In this document: positions 19,441 to 28,009 of the stretch, piece by piece | Layout of the letters: every line of letters starts with the position of its first letter | How positions within the stretch are numbered: the stretch's first letter is position 1 | From: Candidatus Thiodiazotropha sp. (ex Myrtea sp. 'scaly one' KF741663) | GTDB lineage: Bacteria > Pseudomonadota > Gammaproteobacteria > Chromatiales > Chromatiaceae | Length of the DNA stretch: 64,000 bases | Assembly (NCBI GenBank): GCA_025655555.1 | Contig: JAHXIQ010000001.1 | Span: 310,001-374,000, forward strand | Reading direction: 5' to 3' | Program-made: the position numbers and the translations under genes | The notes under the pieces: generated by a model | What the model saw: the letters and a program-made list of their open reading frames with translations, nothing else | Told to the model about the DNA's origin: nothing | The model's database searches: none

Positions 19441-21822
19441 ATGAGCGTCGATTTTTCTGAATACATTACCTGTCTCGACGAGAATGACCACGAGCATCTC
19501 GAGGCACTCGAATCGTCCTACCATGAAGCACAGCGGGTGATGTCACCCCGTGGCCTGCAAAACTACCTGGAAGGCATGCGTGCCTTCTGTACCCTGGGTC
19601 GCGGTCATGATTTGGTGCTGACCTATGTGCAGGAAATGCCGGGGGTTGCTAAAGAAGTCGGTGAGGACATCATTCCGGACATCGTCGAAGCGATGATGAA
19701 ACTCGCATCGCATACCTCCGGCAGTGTCATCACGCTGATCGTGGCCAACCTGCCGCTGGCAGCTTCCCGCCTCGGCGATTCGGAGGTCATGCGCGGCTTT
19801 CTCAAACTGTTGCACCAAATGACCGGCAAGGCTCCGCGGGGCCTGCGTCCGATGATGGAGAATCTGGACGAACTGCTTTCCAAGCTGACCCTGGGCGGGC
19901 TGCGCCGTTGGGTCATGTGGGGCACACAGGCACACCAACGCGACCTTGACGGCCAGCTGGCCTACTTCGGTCTACAGACCGAGTCGTCCCGATCGATCCT
20001 GCAGTCGGAACGTCGCGGCACACTCTTCATCGACAACCAGCGTAAACTCAACTTTTACCTGCGCGCGCTGTGGGCACGAGCCTTCTTCATGCGCCCCACA
20101 GCCGGCGATTTTGAATCGCGCCAGGGTATCCGTCCCTACATCGAGGATTTCCAGATCCACGTACCGGATGCCTTTGATCCCTTCCGCGGCATCGACGGCA
20201 TGGAAGTCTACCGCGCAACGGTTGCGCACACCGCTGCGCACATGGTCTACACCCGCGAGCCGATCTCTGCTGAGCAACTCTCTCAGGCGCAAATGCGCAT
20301 GATCGAGCTGTTCGAGGATGCCCGTGTCGAGTACCTTGCCTACAGCGAATTTCCCGGCCTGCGCAAACTCTGGCTGCAGTTCTTCACATCCGAGCCGGGT
20401 GAGAATGACGAGTTTGGCAAACCGCACGAGACCATGGACCTGATGATGCGCACCACCCGCGCCATCATGGATCGCGACTATCGCGATGAGATCGATGTCA
20501 TCAACCAGGTGGCCGACGACTTCGTTAGCAAACTGGAGGAAGACCCATACAATCCACGCCTGTCCTGGATGGCCGGTGTCGACTTCTACAACAAGATCGT
20601 CGAGGTCGCCAAGATCCCCAGTGTGCGCATCCTCTCGGAGTGGCCAATCCCCTATCGTGACGACAATCGCTATTTCTGGGAATTTTCGGAAAACATGTTC
20701 GAGTCCCAGGGTATCGACTACCTGCCGACTTCCCAAAATACGGTTCGACGCTACGTCAATCTGATGGAATTCGTCAACGACCTCGACTCGGAGATGACCC
20801 ACGACAACCCGGATGAGATCCTGGTCCTGTCCACCGAACTGTTCCCTTACGAAGACATGGGGGTCAGTTACAACCAGATGGAAGGTGTGGAGCCGGTCTC
20901 CGATCCTTACCATTACAACGAGTGGGACTACCATGTACAGCTCGCACGCCCCGACTGGGCCACCGTCATCGAGCGCAAACAGGGCCGTGGCGATCCCGAA
21001 ATGATGGACGAAATCCTCACCAAGCATAAGCCGATCGCTTCGCGTATCCGCCATCTCATCGATGCACTGCAACCGCAAGGGATTGTACGTCGTCGCGGTT
21101 ATGAAGAGGGTGAGGAGCTGGATCTGAACGCGGCGGTACGGGCAATGATCGACATTCGTCGCGGTGTCATGCCCGATCCGCGAATCAACATCCGCATCAC
21201 CCGCCATCTCCGCGACCTGTCGATCGTGCTACTGCTCGACCTTTCCGAGTCGACCAATGAGAAGATAGGCGACATCGCAGAGGGTGAAGCGGGTTATGAG
21301 GATCAGGACAGCATCCTGGACCTGACCCGCGAATCGGCTGGACTGCTTTCCTGGGCCATCGACTCCATTGGCGACAACTTCGCCGTTCACGGCTTTGCCT
21401 CCGATGGCCGTCACGACGTGCAGTACTACCGCTTCAAGGATTTCGAACAGACCTATGACGATGAAGCCAAGTCGCGGATGGCCGGCATGAAAGGTGGCCT
21501 CTCCACCCGCATGGGCGCGGCCCTACGTCACGCCGGCTGGCACCTGACCCAGCAGAATGCACAGAAACGTCTTGTGTTGCTGGTCACCGACGGTGAACCG
21601 GCCGATATCGATGAACGGGATCCTCAGTATTTACGCCACGATGCGAAGAAGGCGGTGGAAGATCTGGCGATGCAGGGTGTCTTTACCTACTGCCTGACGC
21701 TGGACCCCAATGCAGACCGTTATGTGGCGAGAATCTTCGGCGAGAACGGCTATTCCATCGTAGACAATGTGGAGCGTCTGCCGGAGAGGTTGCCGAGTGT
21801 TTTTGCCGCGCTGACCGGCTAA
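19441..21822 (+). CDS. cbbO: RuBisCO activase adaptor CbbO1 (VWA domain)
   Basis: A 793-residue partner of CbbQ1 that links the AAA+ ring to RuBisCO. The first 550 residues are the CbbO/NorD-like helical region (RRWVMWGTQAHQRDLDGQLAYF; ELFEDARVEYLAYSEFPGLRKLW). The last 200 form a von Willebrand A domain with a MIDAS, DLSESTNE (D-x-S-x-S), then GLSTRMGAALRHAGWHL and LVTDGEPADIDERD. The MIDAS is the expected contact for an acidic RuBisCO surface residue. Codon usage is as C-rich at third positions as cbbL. It ends 31 bases before the convergent unknown gene. Confidence 0.95.
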   Translation: MSVDFSEYITCLDENDHEHLEALESSYHEAQRVMSPRGLQNYLEGMRAFCTLGRGHDLVLTYVQEMPGVAKEVGEDIIPDIVEAMMKLASHTSGSVITLIVANLPLAASRLGDSEVMRGFLKLLHQMTGKAPRGLRPMMENLDELLSKLTLGGLRRWVMWGTQAHQRDLDGQLAYFGLQTESSRSILQSERRGTLFIDNQRKLNFYLRALWARAFFMRPTAGDFESRQGIRPYIEDFQIHVPDAFDPFRGIDGMEVYRATVAHTAAHMVYTREPISAEQLSQAQMRMIELFEDARVEYLAYSEFPGLRKLWLQFFTSEPGENDEFGKPHETMDLMMRTTRAIMDRDYRDEIDVINQVADDFVSKLEEDPYNPRLSWMAGVDFYNKIVEVAKIPSVRILSEWPIPYRDDNRYFWEFSENMFESQGIDYLPTSQNTVRRYVNLMEFVNDLDSEMTHDNPDEILVLSTELFPYEDMGVSYNQMEGVEPVSDPYHYNEWDYHVQLARPDWATVIERKQGRGDPEMMDEILTKHKPIASRIRHLIDALQPQGIVRRRGYEEGEELDLNAAVRAMIDIRRGVMPDPRINIRITRHLRDLSIVLLLDLSESTNEKIGDIAEGEAGYEDQDSILDLTRESAGLLSWAIDSIGDNFAVHGFASDGRHDVQYYRFKDFEQTYDDEAKSRMAGMKGGLSTRMGAALRHAGWHLTQQNAQKRLVLLVTDGEPADIDERDPQYLRHDAKKAVEDLAMQGVFTYCLTLDPNADRYVARIFGENGYSIVDNVERLPERLPSVFAALTG

Positions 21823-21853
21823 ACCGGGACCTTATCCACCTCTCCAAGCTCGC

Positions 21854-22309
21854 CTAAGATTGTAGCTTCGGAAAAGGCAGCACCCGCTTCACGCGCGGTT
21901 CACAACCATTCTCTTTATAGCGCGCCTCCATGATATCGAGGGCCTTTTTGAAATCACCGATCAGCCGCGTGTGCAGATCTCTGGCATTGTCGTCGTAGTA
22001 GATCAAATCAATGGGGGCGGGTTCAGTCAGGCTGTCCCTTTCCTGATCACGGCGGAATTTCCAGGCCAGCCGAATCAGCTTACCCCCTTCACCATCGCGA
22101 ACGGCATAGGCTTGATTGTCGACAAAAATCACCTCATCCTCATCGATCACCGCCTGAATCTGCAACGTCCGGACCGGTATAAAGACATGTTCGTACTGAC
22201 AGCGTGACAACATCAACCGGCACTGGTTATAGAGAGATGACGGAATGGTCAGGCGTTCACAGGCGATTTCGTCAGGACGAAAGAAGATCTCGCTTAGGCT
22301 TTCACTCAT
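21854..22309 (-). CDS. Unknown protein between the two RuBisCO modules (gene A)
   Basis: About 151 residues from ATG 22309 (MSESLSEIFF); a GTG at 22327 is an alternative that would start inside a MITE-end sequence. I do not recognise the family. The sequence is soluble and charged, with no signal or membrane segment. It has a beta-rich middle (HVFIPVRTLQIQAVIDEDEVIFVDNQAYAV) and an amphipathic C-terminal helix (LHTRLIGDFKKALDIMEARY). It is convergent with cbbO1 and 24 bases downstream of gene B on the same strand, so the two probably form a small operon read against the cbb genes. A role in RuBisCO assembly or regulation is only guilt by association. Confidence 0.72.
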   Translation of the reverse strand: MSESLSEIFFRPDEIACERLTIPSSLYNQCRLMLSRCQYEHVFIPVRTLQIQAVIDEDEVIFVDNQAYAVRDGEGGKLIRLAWKFRRDQERDSLTEPAPIDLIYYDDNARDLHTRLIGDFKKALDIMEARYKENGCEPRVKRVLPFPKLQS

Positions 22310-22313
22310 ACTC

Positions 22314-22331
22314 GGGCCTGTTAACACTAAT
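22314..22331. repeat. Solitary copy of a MITE terminal repeat
   Basis: GGGCCTGTTAACACTAAT at 22314-22331 is identical to the first 18 bases of both terminal inverted repeats of the element at 55577-55841. It occupies most of the 24-base spacer between genes B and A, with no second end nearby, so it is probably a remnant of an excised or decayed element. Confidence 0.75.
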
Positions 22332-22333
22332 CC

Positions 22334-22636
22334 TCAGTCATTTTCACCCAGTTCGGGATTCCACCCTTTTTTCTTGGCTTCGACAATCGCCTGCTGATAG
22401 ATGCGACCGTGTCTCTCTGCCAATTCCGGGGGGAGATTCGACACCAGGTGTCCATATTTTTCCCACTCTTTGGTGACTTTGTCATAGAGGGTGTCTATCC
22501 CCTGTACTAACCACCCTTCACAGGTTTCTGTTTCGGGTATTAAGCCAAACACCCAGGCATCGCGAATAATATTGCCGGTGGGATTCATGGCACCGTTGGG
22601 ATCTTTGTCTATACCGTGGTATCGCTTTTCTGCCAT
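22334..22636 (-). CDS. Unknown 100-residue protein between the two RuBisCO modules (gene B)
   Basis: A small soluble protein (MAEKRYHGIDKDPNGAMNP...) with a Trp-rich centre (RDAWVFGLIPETETCEGW) and a helical second half ending GWNPELGEND. There are no transmembrane segments and one Cys. I do not recognise a family. Its clean start, charged composition and operonic link to gene A support it being real. It is divergent from cbbM, with about 400 bases between the start codons, so both could share the regulatory region that carries two inverted repeats. Confidence 0.7.
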   Translation of the reverse strand: MAEKRYHGIDKDPNGAMNPTGNIIRDAWVFGLIPETETCEGWLVQGIDTLYDKVTKEWEKYGHLVSNLPPELAERHGRIYQQAIVEAKKKGWNPELGEND

Positions 22637-23035
22637 TTTGGAATACTGCTCTTGTTTATGGTGTGGCGAACATTATCACCTATTTCAGGCTGGATTTGTT
22701 CTTTCCCACATTCTATACCGGTTTGATCGCAACGCTATGAAACCCGCTCGAAGCAGACAATCGATGATGCAGGTCGACCTCCTACGCTATTGATTCTCTA
22801 GTCACGATTAGCGCTAACAATCATGCGCTGGACCAAGTGGTCACGCTCTATTATTGCAAGTCTATAATTACGGCCCACATCATAAGTTATTACTTATCGT
22901 TTATATAAGAATATTTAAGGTTTACTTATAAACCTAACATCTGTAAGGTTTGCATCCAATTCCCCACAAGTGTCGGGGTAACTGGTAGGAGGATAACGTC
23001 TCCACCAATACAGATTCACTAACTGGAGTAGACAC
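22637..23035. promoter_or_regulatory. Divergent regulatory region upstream of cbbM
   Basis: A 399-base stretch without a convincing gene, AT-rich in its centre. It holds ATAAGT-TATT-ACTTAT (22882-22897) and AGGTTTA-CTTA-TAAACCT (22918-22935), both perfect inverted repeats with 4-base spacers. These are good candidates for a dimeric regulator such as CbbR. The cbbM ribosome site (CTGGAGTAG) is at its right end. Confidence 0.55.
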
Positions 23036-24421
23036 ATGGCATTAGACCAATCATCTCGTTACTCGGACCTGAGCCTGAAAGAAGAAGACCTGATTGCAGG
23101 TGGCGGGCACGTCCTCGTTGCCTACAAGATGAAACCGGCCGCTGGTTACGGCTTTTTGGAAGTTGCCGCTCACGTTGCCGCCGAATCCTCTACCGGCACC
23201 AACGTCGAAGTTTGCACCACTGATGACTTCACCAAAGGTGTTGATGCGCTGGTCTACCACATCGACGAAGCGACCGAAGAGGTGCGCATTGCGTATCCTA
23301 ACGATCTGTTCGACCGCAACATGACAGATGGTCGTGCCATGCTGGTCTCATTCCTGACCCTTTGCATTGGTAACAACCAGGGTATGGGTGACTGCGCTTA
23401 CCTCAAGATGTACGACTTCTACATGCCTGAGCGCATGATCCAGCTGTTCGACGGCCCCGCCAAAGACATCAGTGACATGTGGCGCATCCTCGGTCGTCCG
23501 GTCGAGAACGGCGGCTACATCGCCGGTACTATTATTAAGCCAAAACTGGGCCTGCGTCCTGAGCCGTTCGCTGAAGCCGCTTACCAGTTCTGGCTGGGTG
23601 GCGACTTCATCAAGAATGACGAGCCCCAGGGCAACCAGGTCTTCTGCCCCGCGAAGAAAGTTTATCCTCTCGTATACGACGCCATGAAGCGCGCCCAGGA
23701 CGAGACTGGTGAGGCCAAGCTGTTCTCCGCCAACATCACCGCCGACGACCACTACGAGATGTGTGCCCGTGCCGATTTCATCCTGGAAACCTTCGGCCCT
23801 GACGCTGACAAGGTCGCCTTCCTGGTAGACGGTTACGTCGGTGGCCCTGGCATGGTGACTACCGCACGTCGTCAGTACGCCAACCAGTATCTGCACTACC
23901 ATCGTGCCGGTCACGGTGCTGTAACCTCTCCTTCAGCCAAGCGCGGCTACACTGCCTTCGTCCTGGCCAAGATGTCCCGTCTGCAGGGTGCCTCCGGTAT
24001 CCACGTAGGTACCATGGGCTACGGCAAGATGGAAGGTGATGCCTCCGATAAGATCATTGCCTATATGATCGAACGCGATGAGTGTCAGGGTCCTGTGTAT
24101 AACCAGAAATGGTATGGCATGAAGCCGACTACACCGATCATCTCCGGCGGCATGAACGCCCTGCGTCTGCCAGGCTTCTTCGAGAACCTGGGCCACGGCA
24201 ACGTGATCAATACTTCTGGTGGCGGTTCCTACGGCCACGTCGACAGCCCGGCTGCCGGCGCTATCTCTCTGCGTCAGGCTTACGAGTGCTGGAAAGAGGG
24301 TGCTGATCCGATCGAGTACGCCAAAGAGCATAAAGAATTCGCACGTGCTTTCGAGTCCTTTCCTCACGATGCGGATGCAATCTTCCCAGGCTGGCGCGAA
24401 AAGCTGGGTGTGCACAAATAA
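23036..24421 (+). CDS. cbbM: RuBisCO large subunit, form II
   Basis: A 461-residue form II enzyme, which assembles without small subunits and suits high-CO2, low-O2 conditions. Landmarks: [14 protein letters not shown] (K168), [14 protein letters not shown] with carbamylated K193 and ligands D195/E196, [25 protein letters not shown] with loop-6 K331, [13 protein letters not shown]. Length and motifs are normal. Strong ribosome site GGAG precedes the ATG. It has its own terminator and is followed by a second cbbQ-cbbO pair. Like cbbL it shows strongly biased codon use, suggesting high expression. Confidence 0.98.
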   Translation: MALDQSSRYSDLSLKEEDLIAGGGHVLVAYKMKPAAGYGFLEVAAHVAAESSTGTNVEVCTTDDFTKGVDALVYHIDEATEEVRIAYPNDLFDRNMTDGRAMLVSFLTLCIGNNQGMGDCAYLKMYDFYMPERMIQLFDGPAKDISDMWRILGRPVENGGYIAGTIIKPKLGLRPEPFAEAAYQFWLGGDFIKNDEPQGNQVFCPAKKVYPLVYDAMKRAQDETGEAKLFSANITADDHYEMCARADFILETFGPDADKVAFLVDGYVGGPGMVTTARRQYANQYLHYHRAGHGAVTSPSAKRGYTAFVLAKMSRLQGASGIHVGTMGYGKMEGDASDKIIAYMIERDECQGPVYNQKWYGMKPTTPIISGGMNALRLPGFFENLGHGNVINTSGGGSYGHVDSPAAGAISLRQAYECWKEGADPIEYAKEHKEFARAFESFPHDADAIFPGWREKLGVHK

Positions 24422-24452
24422 GCACTACCCGGTAAGTCAACTGGCATTTCAA

Positions 24453-24476
24453 AGCCCCCGTAAGGGGGCTTTTTTT
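24453..24476 (+). terminator. Rho-independent terminator of cbbM
   Basis: AGCCCCC (24453-24459), loop GTAA, GGGGGCT (24464-24470) and a seven-T tract. This is a strong terminator that should make cbbM largely monocistronic and set cbbQ2-cbbO2 apart. Confidence 0.95.
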
Positions 24477-24517
24477 CTACCGGAAAATGGTGATGCTGTT
24501 TTCAGATTCACCACTTA

Positions 24518-24536
24518 CCCTGATAGACAATCAGGG
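24518..24536. promoter_or_regulatory. Inverted repeat upstream of cbbQ2
   Basis: CCCTGAT-AGACA-ATCAGGG is a perfect 7-bp dyad between the cbbM terminator and cbbQ2, about 127 bases before the cbbQ2 ATG. It lacks a T-run, so it is more likely an operator than a terminator. It supports a separate promoter for cbbQ2-cbbO2. Confidence 0.45.
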
Positions 24537-24662
24537 ATATAAAAACTGTTGTCGTGTTGTCCCTTGCGATAGATCATGCCGTTTTATCTACGCTTTTGGT
24601 ATAAGACCAGACCAGTTTTACTTTTCGGTCTTTACAATAAAAACCTGCAATTTGGAGCGAAT

Positions 24663-25469
24663 ATGAGCGCCGAGATTGACCAGTACCTCATCAGCCAGGA
24701 ACCGTATTACCAGCCGCAGCACGATGAGATAGAACTCTACGAGGCGGCTTATGCCGAACGCCTGCCCGTCATGATCAAAGGCCCTACCGGTTGTGGCAAA
24801 TCCCGATTTGTTGAGCACATGGCCTGGCATCTCGGCAAACCCTTAATCACTGTCGCGTGCAACGAAGACATGACCGCTTCTGACCTGGTTGGTCGTTACC
24901 TGCTGGATGCCGATGGCACTCGCTGGTTGGATGGCCCATTAACCGTAGCTGCCCGCATTGGTGCCATCTGCTACCTGGATGAAGTGGTGGAGGCGCGTCA
25001 GGACACTACCGTTGTTATCCACCCACTCACCGACCATCGGCGCACCTTACCTCTCGACAAGAAGGGTGAAGTGATCAACGCACATGAGGATTTTCAGCTG
25101 GTGATATCCTACAACCCTGGCTACCAAAGCCTGATGAAGGATCTCAAACAGTCCACCAAACAACGTTTTTCCGCCCTCGATTTCGACTATGCCCCAACAG
25201 CGCTGGAGGCCTCGATCATCGCCAAGGAGACCGGGATCGATGAGGAAAATGCCGCCAAACTGGTGAAGATTGGCGAGACTGCCCGCAACCTCAAGGGCCA
25301 TGGACTGGACGAAGGCATCTCAACCCGCCTGCTGGTTTATGCTGCAAAATTGTTCAACCGCGGCATCAAACCGAGGGCCGCCTGCCGTATGGCGCTGGTA
25401 AGACCGATTACGGATGACCAGGATATTGTCGCCACGCTGGATCATGCAATCGAGGCGGTATTTGACTAA
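24663..25469 (+). CDS. cbbQ: RuBisCO activase AAA+ subunit CbbQ2 (form II-linked)
   Basis: A 268-residue MoxR-type AAA+ ATPase, paralogue of CbbQ1. It has Walker [10 protein letters not shown] (41-49), Walker [13 protein letters not shown], and the same [19 protein letters not shown] segment; the two proteins diverge mainly after the [14 protein letters not shown] motif. The frame is open from 24576, but ATG 24663 matches the paralogue start and has a GGAGC ribosome site. It lies 240 bases after cbbM, beyond a strong terminator. In Acidithiobacillus a Q2O2 pair is known to activate form II RuBisCO; the same role is inferred here. Confidence 0.95.
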   Translation: MSAEIDQYLISQEPYYQPQHDEIELYEAAYAERLPVMIKGPTGCGKSRFVEHMAWHLGKPLITVACNEDMTASDLVGRYLLDADGTRWLDGPLTVAARIGAICYLDEVVEARQDTTVVIHPLTDHRRTLPLDKKGEVINAHEDFQLVISYNPGYQSLMKDLKQSTKQRFSALDFDYAPTALEASIIAKETGIDEENAAKLVKIGETARNLKGHGLDEGISTRLLVYAAKLFNRGIKPRAACRMALVRPITDDQDIVATLDHAIEAVFD

Positions 25470-25490
25470 GCATCCTGCAAGGCAGGCTGC

Positions 25491-25615
25491 TAATTTTTAA
25501 ATTGTGAATGTTGAGTTTTGAATTGAATGTATGCGCTTCGCGCACTTCTTTCATCATTCAGCAAACTCGAGAGAAGCGAGTTCCCCCATTCATAATTCAA
25601 CATTCAAAACTAACC
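25491..25615. repeat. AT-rich palindromic repeat, copy 1
   Basis: Left arm (25491-25529, rich in TTGAAT/GAATGTTGA) and right arm (25587-25615, CATTCATAATTCAACATT) are imperfect inverted repeats around a GC-richer core. The same vocabulary and layout recur at 63365-63487. It fills the cbbQ2-cbbO2 spacer and reaches to the base before the cbbO2 start codon. Confidence 0.7.
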
Positions 25616-27865
25616 ATGAATGAGACAACACTCACCACTCAACGGGAAAAACTCAGCTGCGGATTCGAGCAGATCGACCCGATTTTTCCCGATTGCATGG
25701 AGCGGGCTGAAAGACTGCTGAGTCCAAAAGGTGTCGATGAGTTACTTGAAGGCGCTTCTTTAACCTGCAAGATCGGTCGAGGGGTAGAACCGGTCATCGT
25801 ATTTCTTGAAGAGATGCCCGAAGTCGCTGTAAGCGTCGGCGAAGCGATCATACCTCAAATATCGAAAACCGTGTGGAAGATCTCACGCAGTCCCAATGGC
25901 AAGGCGATCCTCCCTTTTCTGCAGATGCTCCCCGAGGCAAGCCGCCGACTGGGCAGCACAGAACTGTTGGAAAACTTCATCAACCTGCTACTCGATATGA
26001 TGGAGCAGACGTCCGGCTCCATCCATGGCTTTCATACCACCATACCCAGCCCTTCATTACCTGACCTGCTGAAAAAAATGCCCTATTTACTGAGTCAGCT
26101 CTCATGTGAAGGACTCAGTAACTGGATCGATTACGGGGTGCGCAACTACCGTACCCATCCTCAACGGCAGATCGACTACTTCAGCCTACAGTCTGCAGAC
26201 AGCCGCGCTATTTTACAGCGGGAACGGCATGGCACCCTGTTTGCTGACAATGAGCGTAAACTCGATCTCTATTTAAAGTCCCTGTGGCGCAACAAAGACC
26301 ATTTTGTCCCCTACTCCGAAGGCTTTGACGAACTACGTAAACCCCTACCCTACTTCGACTCGCTGGGTATCCGCATTCCCGATGTCTATGATGATATGCA
26401 CGGCATAACCGGCATCGATCGCTACCGCACACTGCTAGCCCACATCGCCGCTCACAAGAAGTGGACCACCCATGTTGTGGCAGATAATTTCAGCCCCTTT
26501 CAGCGTGTCGCCATCGAGCTCTTTGAAGATGCCCGTGTCGATCTGCTCGCAACTCGCGAATACCCGGGGCTGCGTCATCAGTTACTGGCACTGCATCCTG
26601 TACCTGGTGAAAATGACTGTGATCCAGAGAAGCAGTCTTGTATCCGACACCGCTTGGCGATGTTCTCTTATGCCGCTTTGAACCCCGACCACGGCTATAC
26701 CAATCCCGATCTTCTGGAGTTCCTGGAGCGTTTTCATGCCTGCCTGGCTGACGGCCCTTCGAACACGCAGGAGATGGTCTCCCTCGCCATCTCCTATATC
26801 GCCCGCACTCGCCGACAGGCGGACCTTGCCGCCAACGTCTACTTCGCCGATACGGAAGTCAGCTATCGGGATGACAACCGCCATATGTGGATCTTTATCG
26901 AAGAGGGCGATGAAGAGGAGATGTTCGATGCAGAGCAGAAGCGCAAAACCTCAGACGAGGAGATAGAGGGCCTGCCCCCCCGCCACTACCCGGAGTGGGA
27001 TTACAAGAGTAAGATCTATAATCCCGACTGGGTGAGCCTGTATGAAAGTCTGCATCCTTCAGGCAACCCGGACAAGATCGATGATCTGCTGAACAAGCAC
27101 CAGGCGCTGGCCAAACAGCTAAAGCGCATGCTCGACCTGTTGAAACCCCAACAGTACGTCCGTATCCGCTACCAGGAAGAAGGGAGTGAACTCGACCTGG
27201 ACGTCGCCATTCGTTCACTCATTGAATATAAAAGCGGCACCCATCCCGACCCCCGTATCAATATGAGCCACCGCAATGACGGTCGCGATATAGCCGTCAT
27301 GCTGTTGATCGATCTCTCTGAATCGGTGGACCAGGTTCCTGCTGGATGCCAACAATCGATTCTTGAACTTAGCCAGGAGGCAGTCTCCCTGCTCGGCTGG
27401 GCCATCGAGCAGTTGGGTGACAGCTTTGCCATCGCCGGTTTTTCTTCCAACACCCGACATGAAGTCCGCTATCAGCACATCAAGGGATATGGCGAACATT
27501 GGAATGATGAGGTCAAGGGGCGTCTGTCAGCGATGCAGGCCGGTTGGTCAACCCGTATGGGTGCAGCCATTCGTCATTCAACCCACTATCTGAGCGCAAG
27601 ACCCAGTGATAAAAAGCTGATGCTGATACTCACTGACGGTGAGCCCTCCGACATCGATGTCAACGATGATCGCCTGCTGATTGAGGATACTCGTAAGGCA
27701 GTTCAGGAGGCAGATCAAGAGGGTATCTATACCTACTGCATCAATCTGGATCCCCATGCCGATGAATACGTCAGGGATATCTTTGGCAACCAGTTTACCG
27801 TTATCGACCGTGTTGAAAGACTACCGGAACAACTGCCAAAACTCTTTATGGCATTGACGAAATAA
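25616..27865 (+). CDS. cbbO: RuBisCO activase adaptor CbbO2 (VWA domain)
   Basis: About 749 residues, the CbbO partner of CbbQ2. It has the same two-part layout as CbbO1: a long helical region with GLSNWIDYGVRNYRTHPQRQ and ELFEDARVDLLATREYPGLRHQ, then a C-terminal VWA domain with MIDAS DLSESVDQ, GWSTRMGAAIRHSTHYL and LTDGEPSDID. The frame runs in from 25508, but that extension is only the translated repeat; ATG 25616 is the sensible start, although its ribosome site is poor because the repeat abuts it. It is about 44 residues shorter than CbbO1. Codon use is less biased than cbbO1, hinting at lower expression or a different history. Confidence 0.94.
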   Translation: MNETTLTTQREKLSCGFEQIDPIFPDCMERAERLLSPKGVDELLEGASLTCKIGRGVEPVIVFLEEMPEVAVSVGEAIIPQISKTVWKISRSPNGKAILPFLQMLPEASRRLGSTELLENFINLLLDMMEQTSGSIHGFHTTIPSPSLPDLLKKMPYLLSQLSCEGLSNWIDYGVRNYRTHPQRQIDYFSLQSADSRAILQRERHGTLFADNERKLDLYLKSLWRNKDHFVPYSEGFDELRKPLPYFDSLGIRIPDVYDDMHGITGIDRYRTLLAHIAAHKKWTTHVVADNFSPFQRVAIELFEDARVDLLATREYPGLRHQLLALHPVPGENDCDPEKQSCIRHRLAMFSYAALNPDHGYTNPDLLEFLERFHACLADGPSNTQEMVSLAISYIARTRRQADLAANVYFADTEVSYRDDNRHMWIFIEEGDEEEMFDAEQKRKTSDEEIEGLPPRHYPEWDYKSKIYNPDWVSLYESLHPSGNPDKIDDLLNKHQALAKQLKRMLDLLKPQQYVRIRYQEEGSELDLDVAIRSLIEYKSGTHPDPRINMSHRNDGRDIAVMLLIDLSESVDQVPAGCQQSILELSQEAVSLLGWAIEQLGDSFAIAGFSSNTRHEVRYQHIKGYGEHWNDEVKGRLSAMQAGWSTRMGAAIRHSTHYLSARPSDKKLMLILTDGEPSDIDVNDDRLLIEDTRKAVQEADQEGIYTYCINLDPHADEYVRDIFGNQFTVIDRVERLPEQLPKLFMALTK

Positions 27866-28009
27866 CCACGCCTTCCAAATAGCGCCGCCATTAATGGCAC
27901 AGATATTTTATGGTTTATATAAAGATCTGAAAATAGCCTAAAGATTTTCGCTGATCCTTTTTATGCATGTATAATCGATTGTTTTTCAGACACTAGCAGT
28001 CTTTACCGC

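Noticed and set aside
19972-21207. 411-residue minus-strand open frame
   Set aside because: It lies wholly inside cbbO1 and arises from that gene's strong C-ending codon bias; no ribosome site or recognised motif.
22740-22796. Possible 18-codon leader peptide upstream of cbbM
   Set aside because: No ribosome site and too far from cbbM; chance frames of this size are common.
25491-25615. CRISPR array or intact insertion sequence
   Set aside because: There are only two imperfect arms around a single core and no regularly spaced repeats or transposase frame.
16210-28000. Possible carboxysome operon associated with form I RuBisCO
   Set aside because: No shell protein, CsoS2 or carboxysomal carbonic anhydrase gene is present; the cbbQ/cbbO context points to the non-carboxysomal type.
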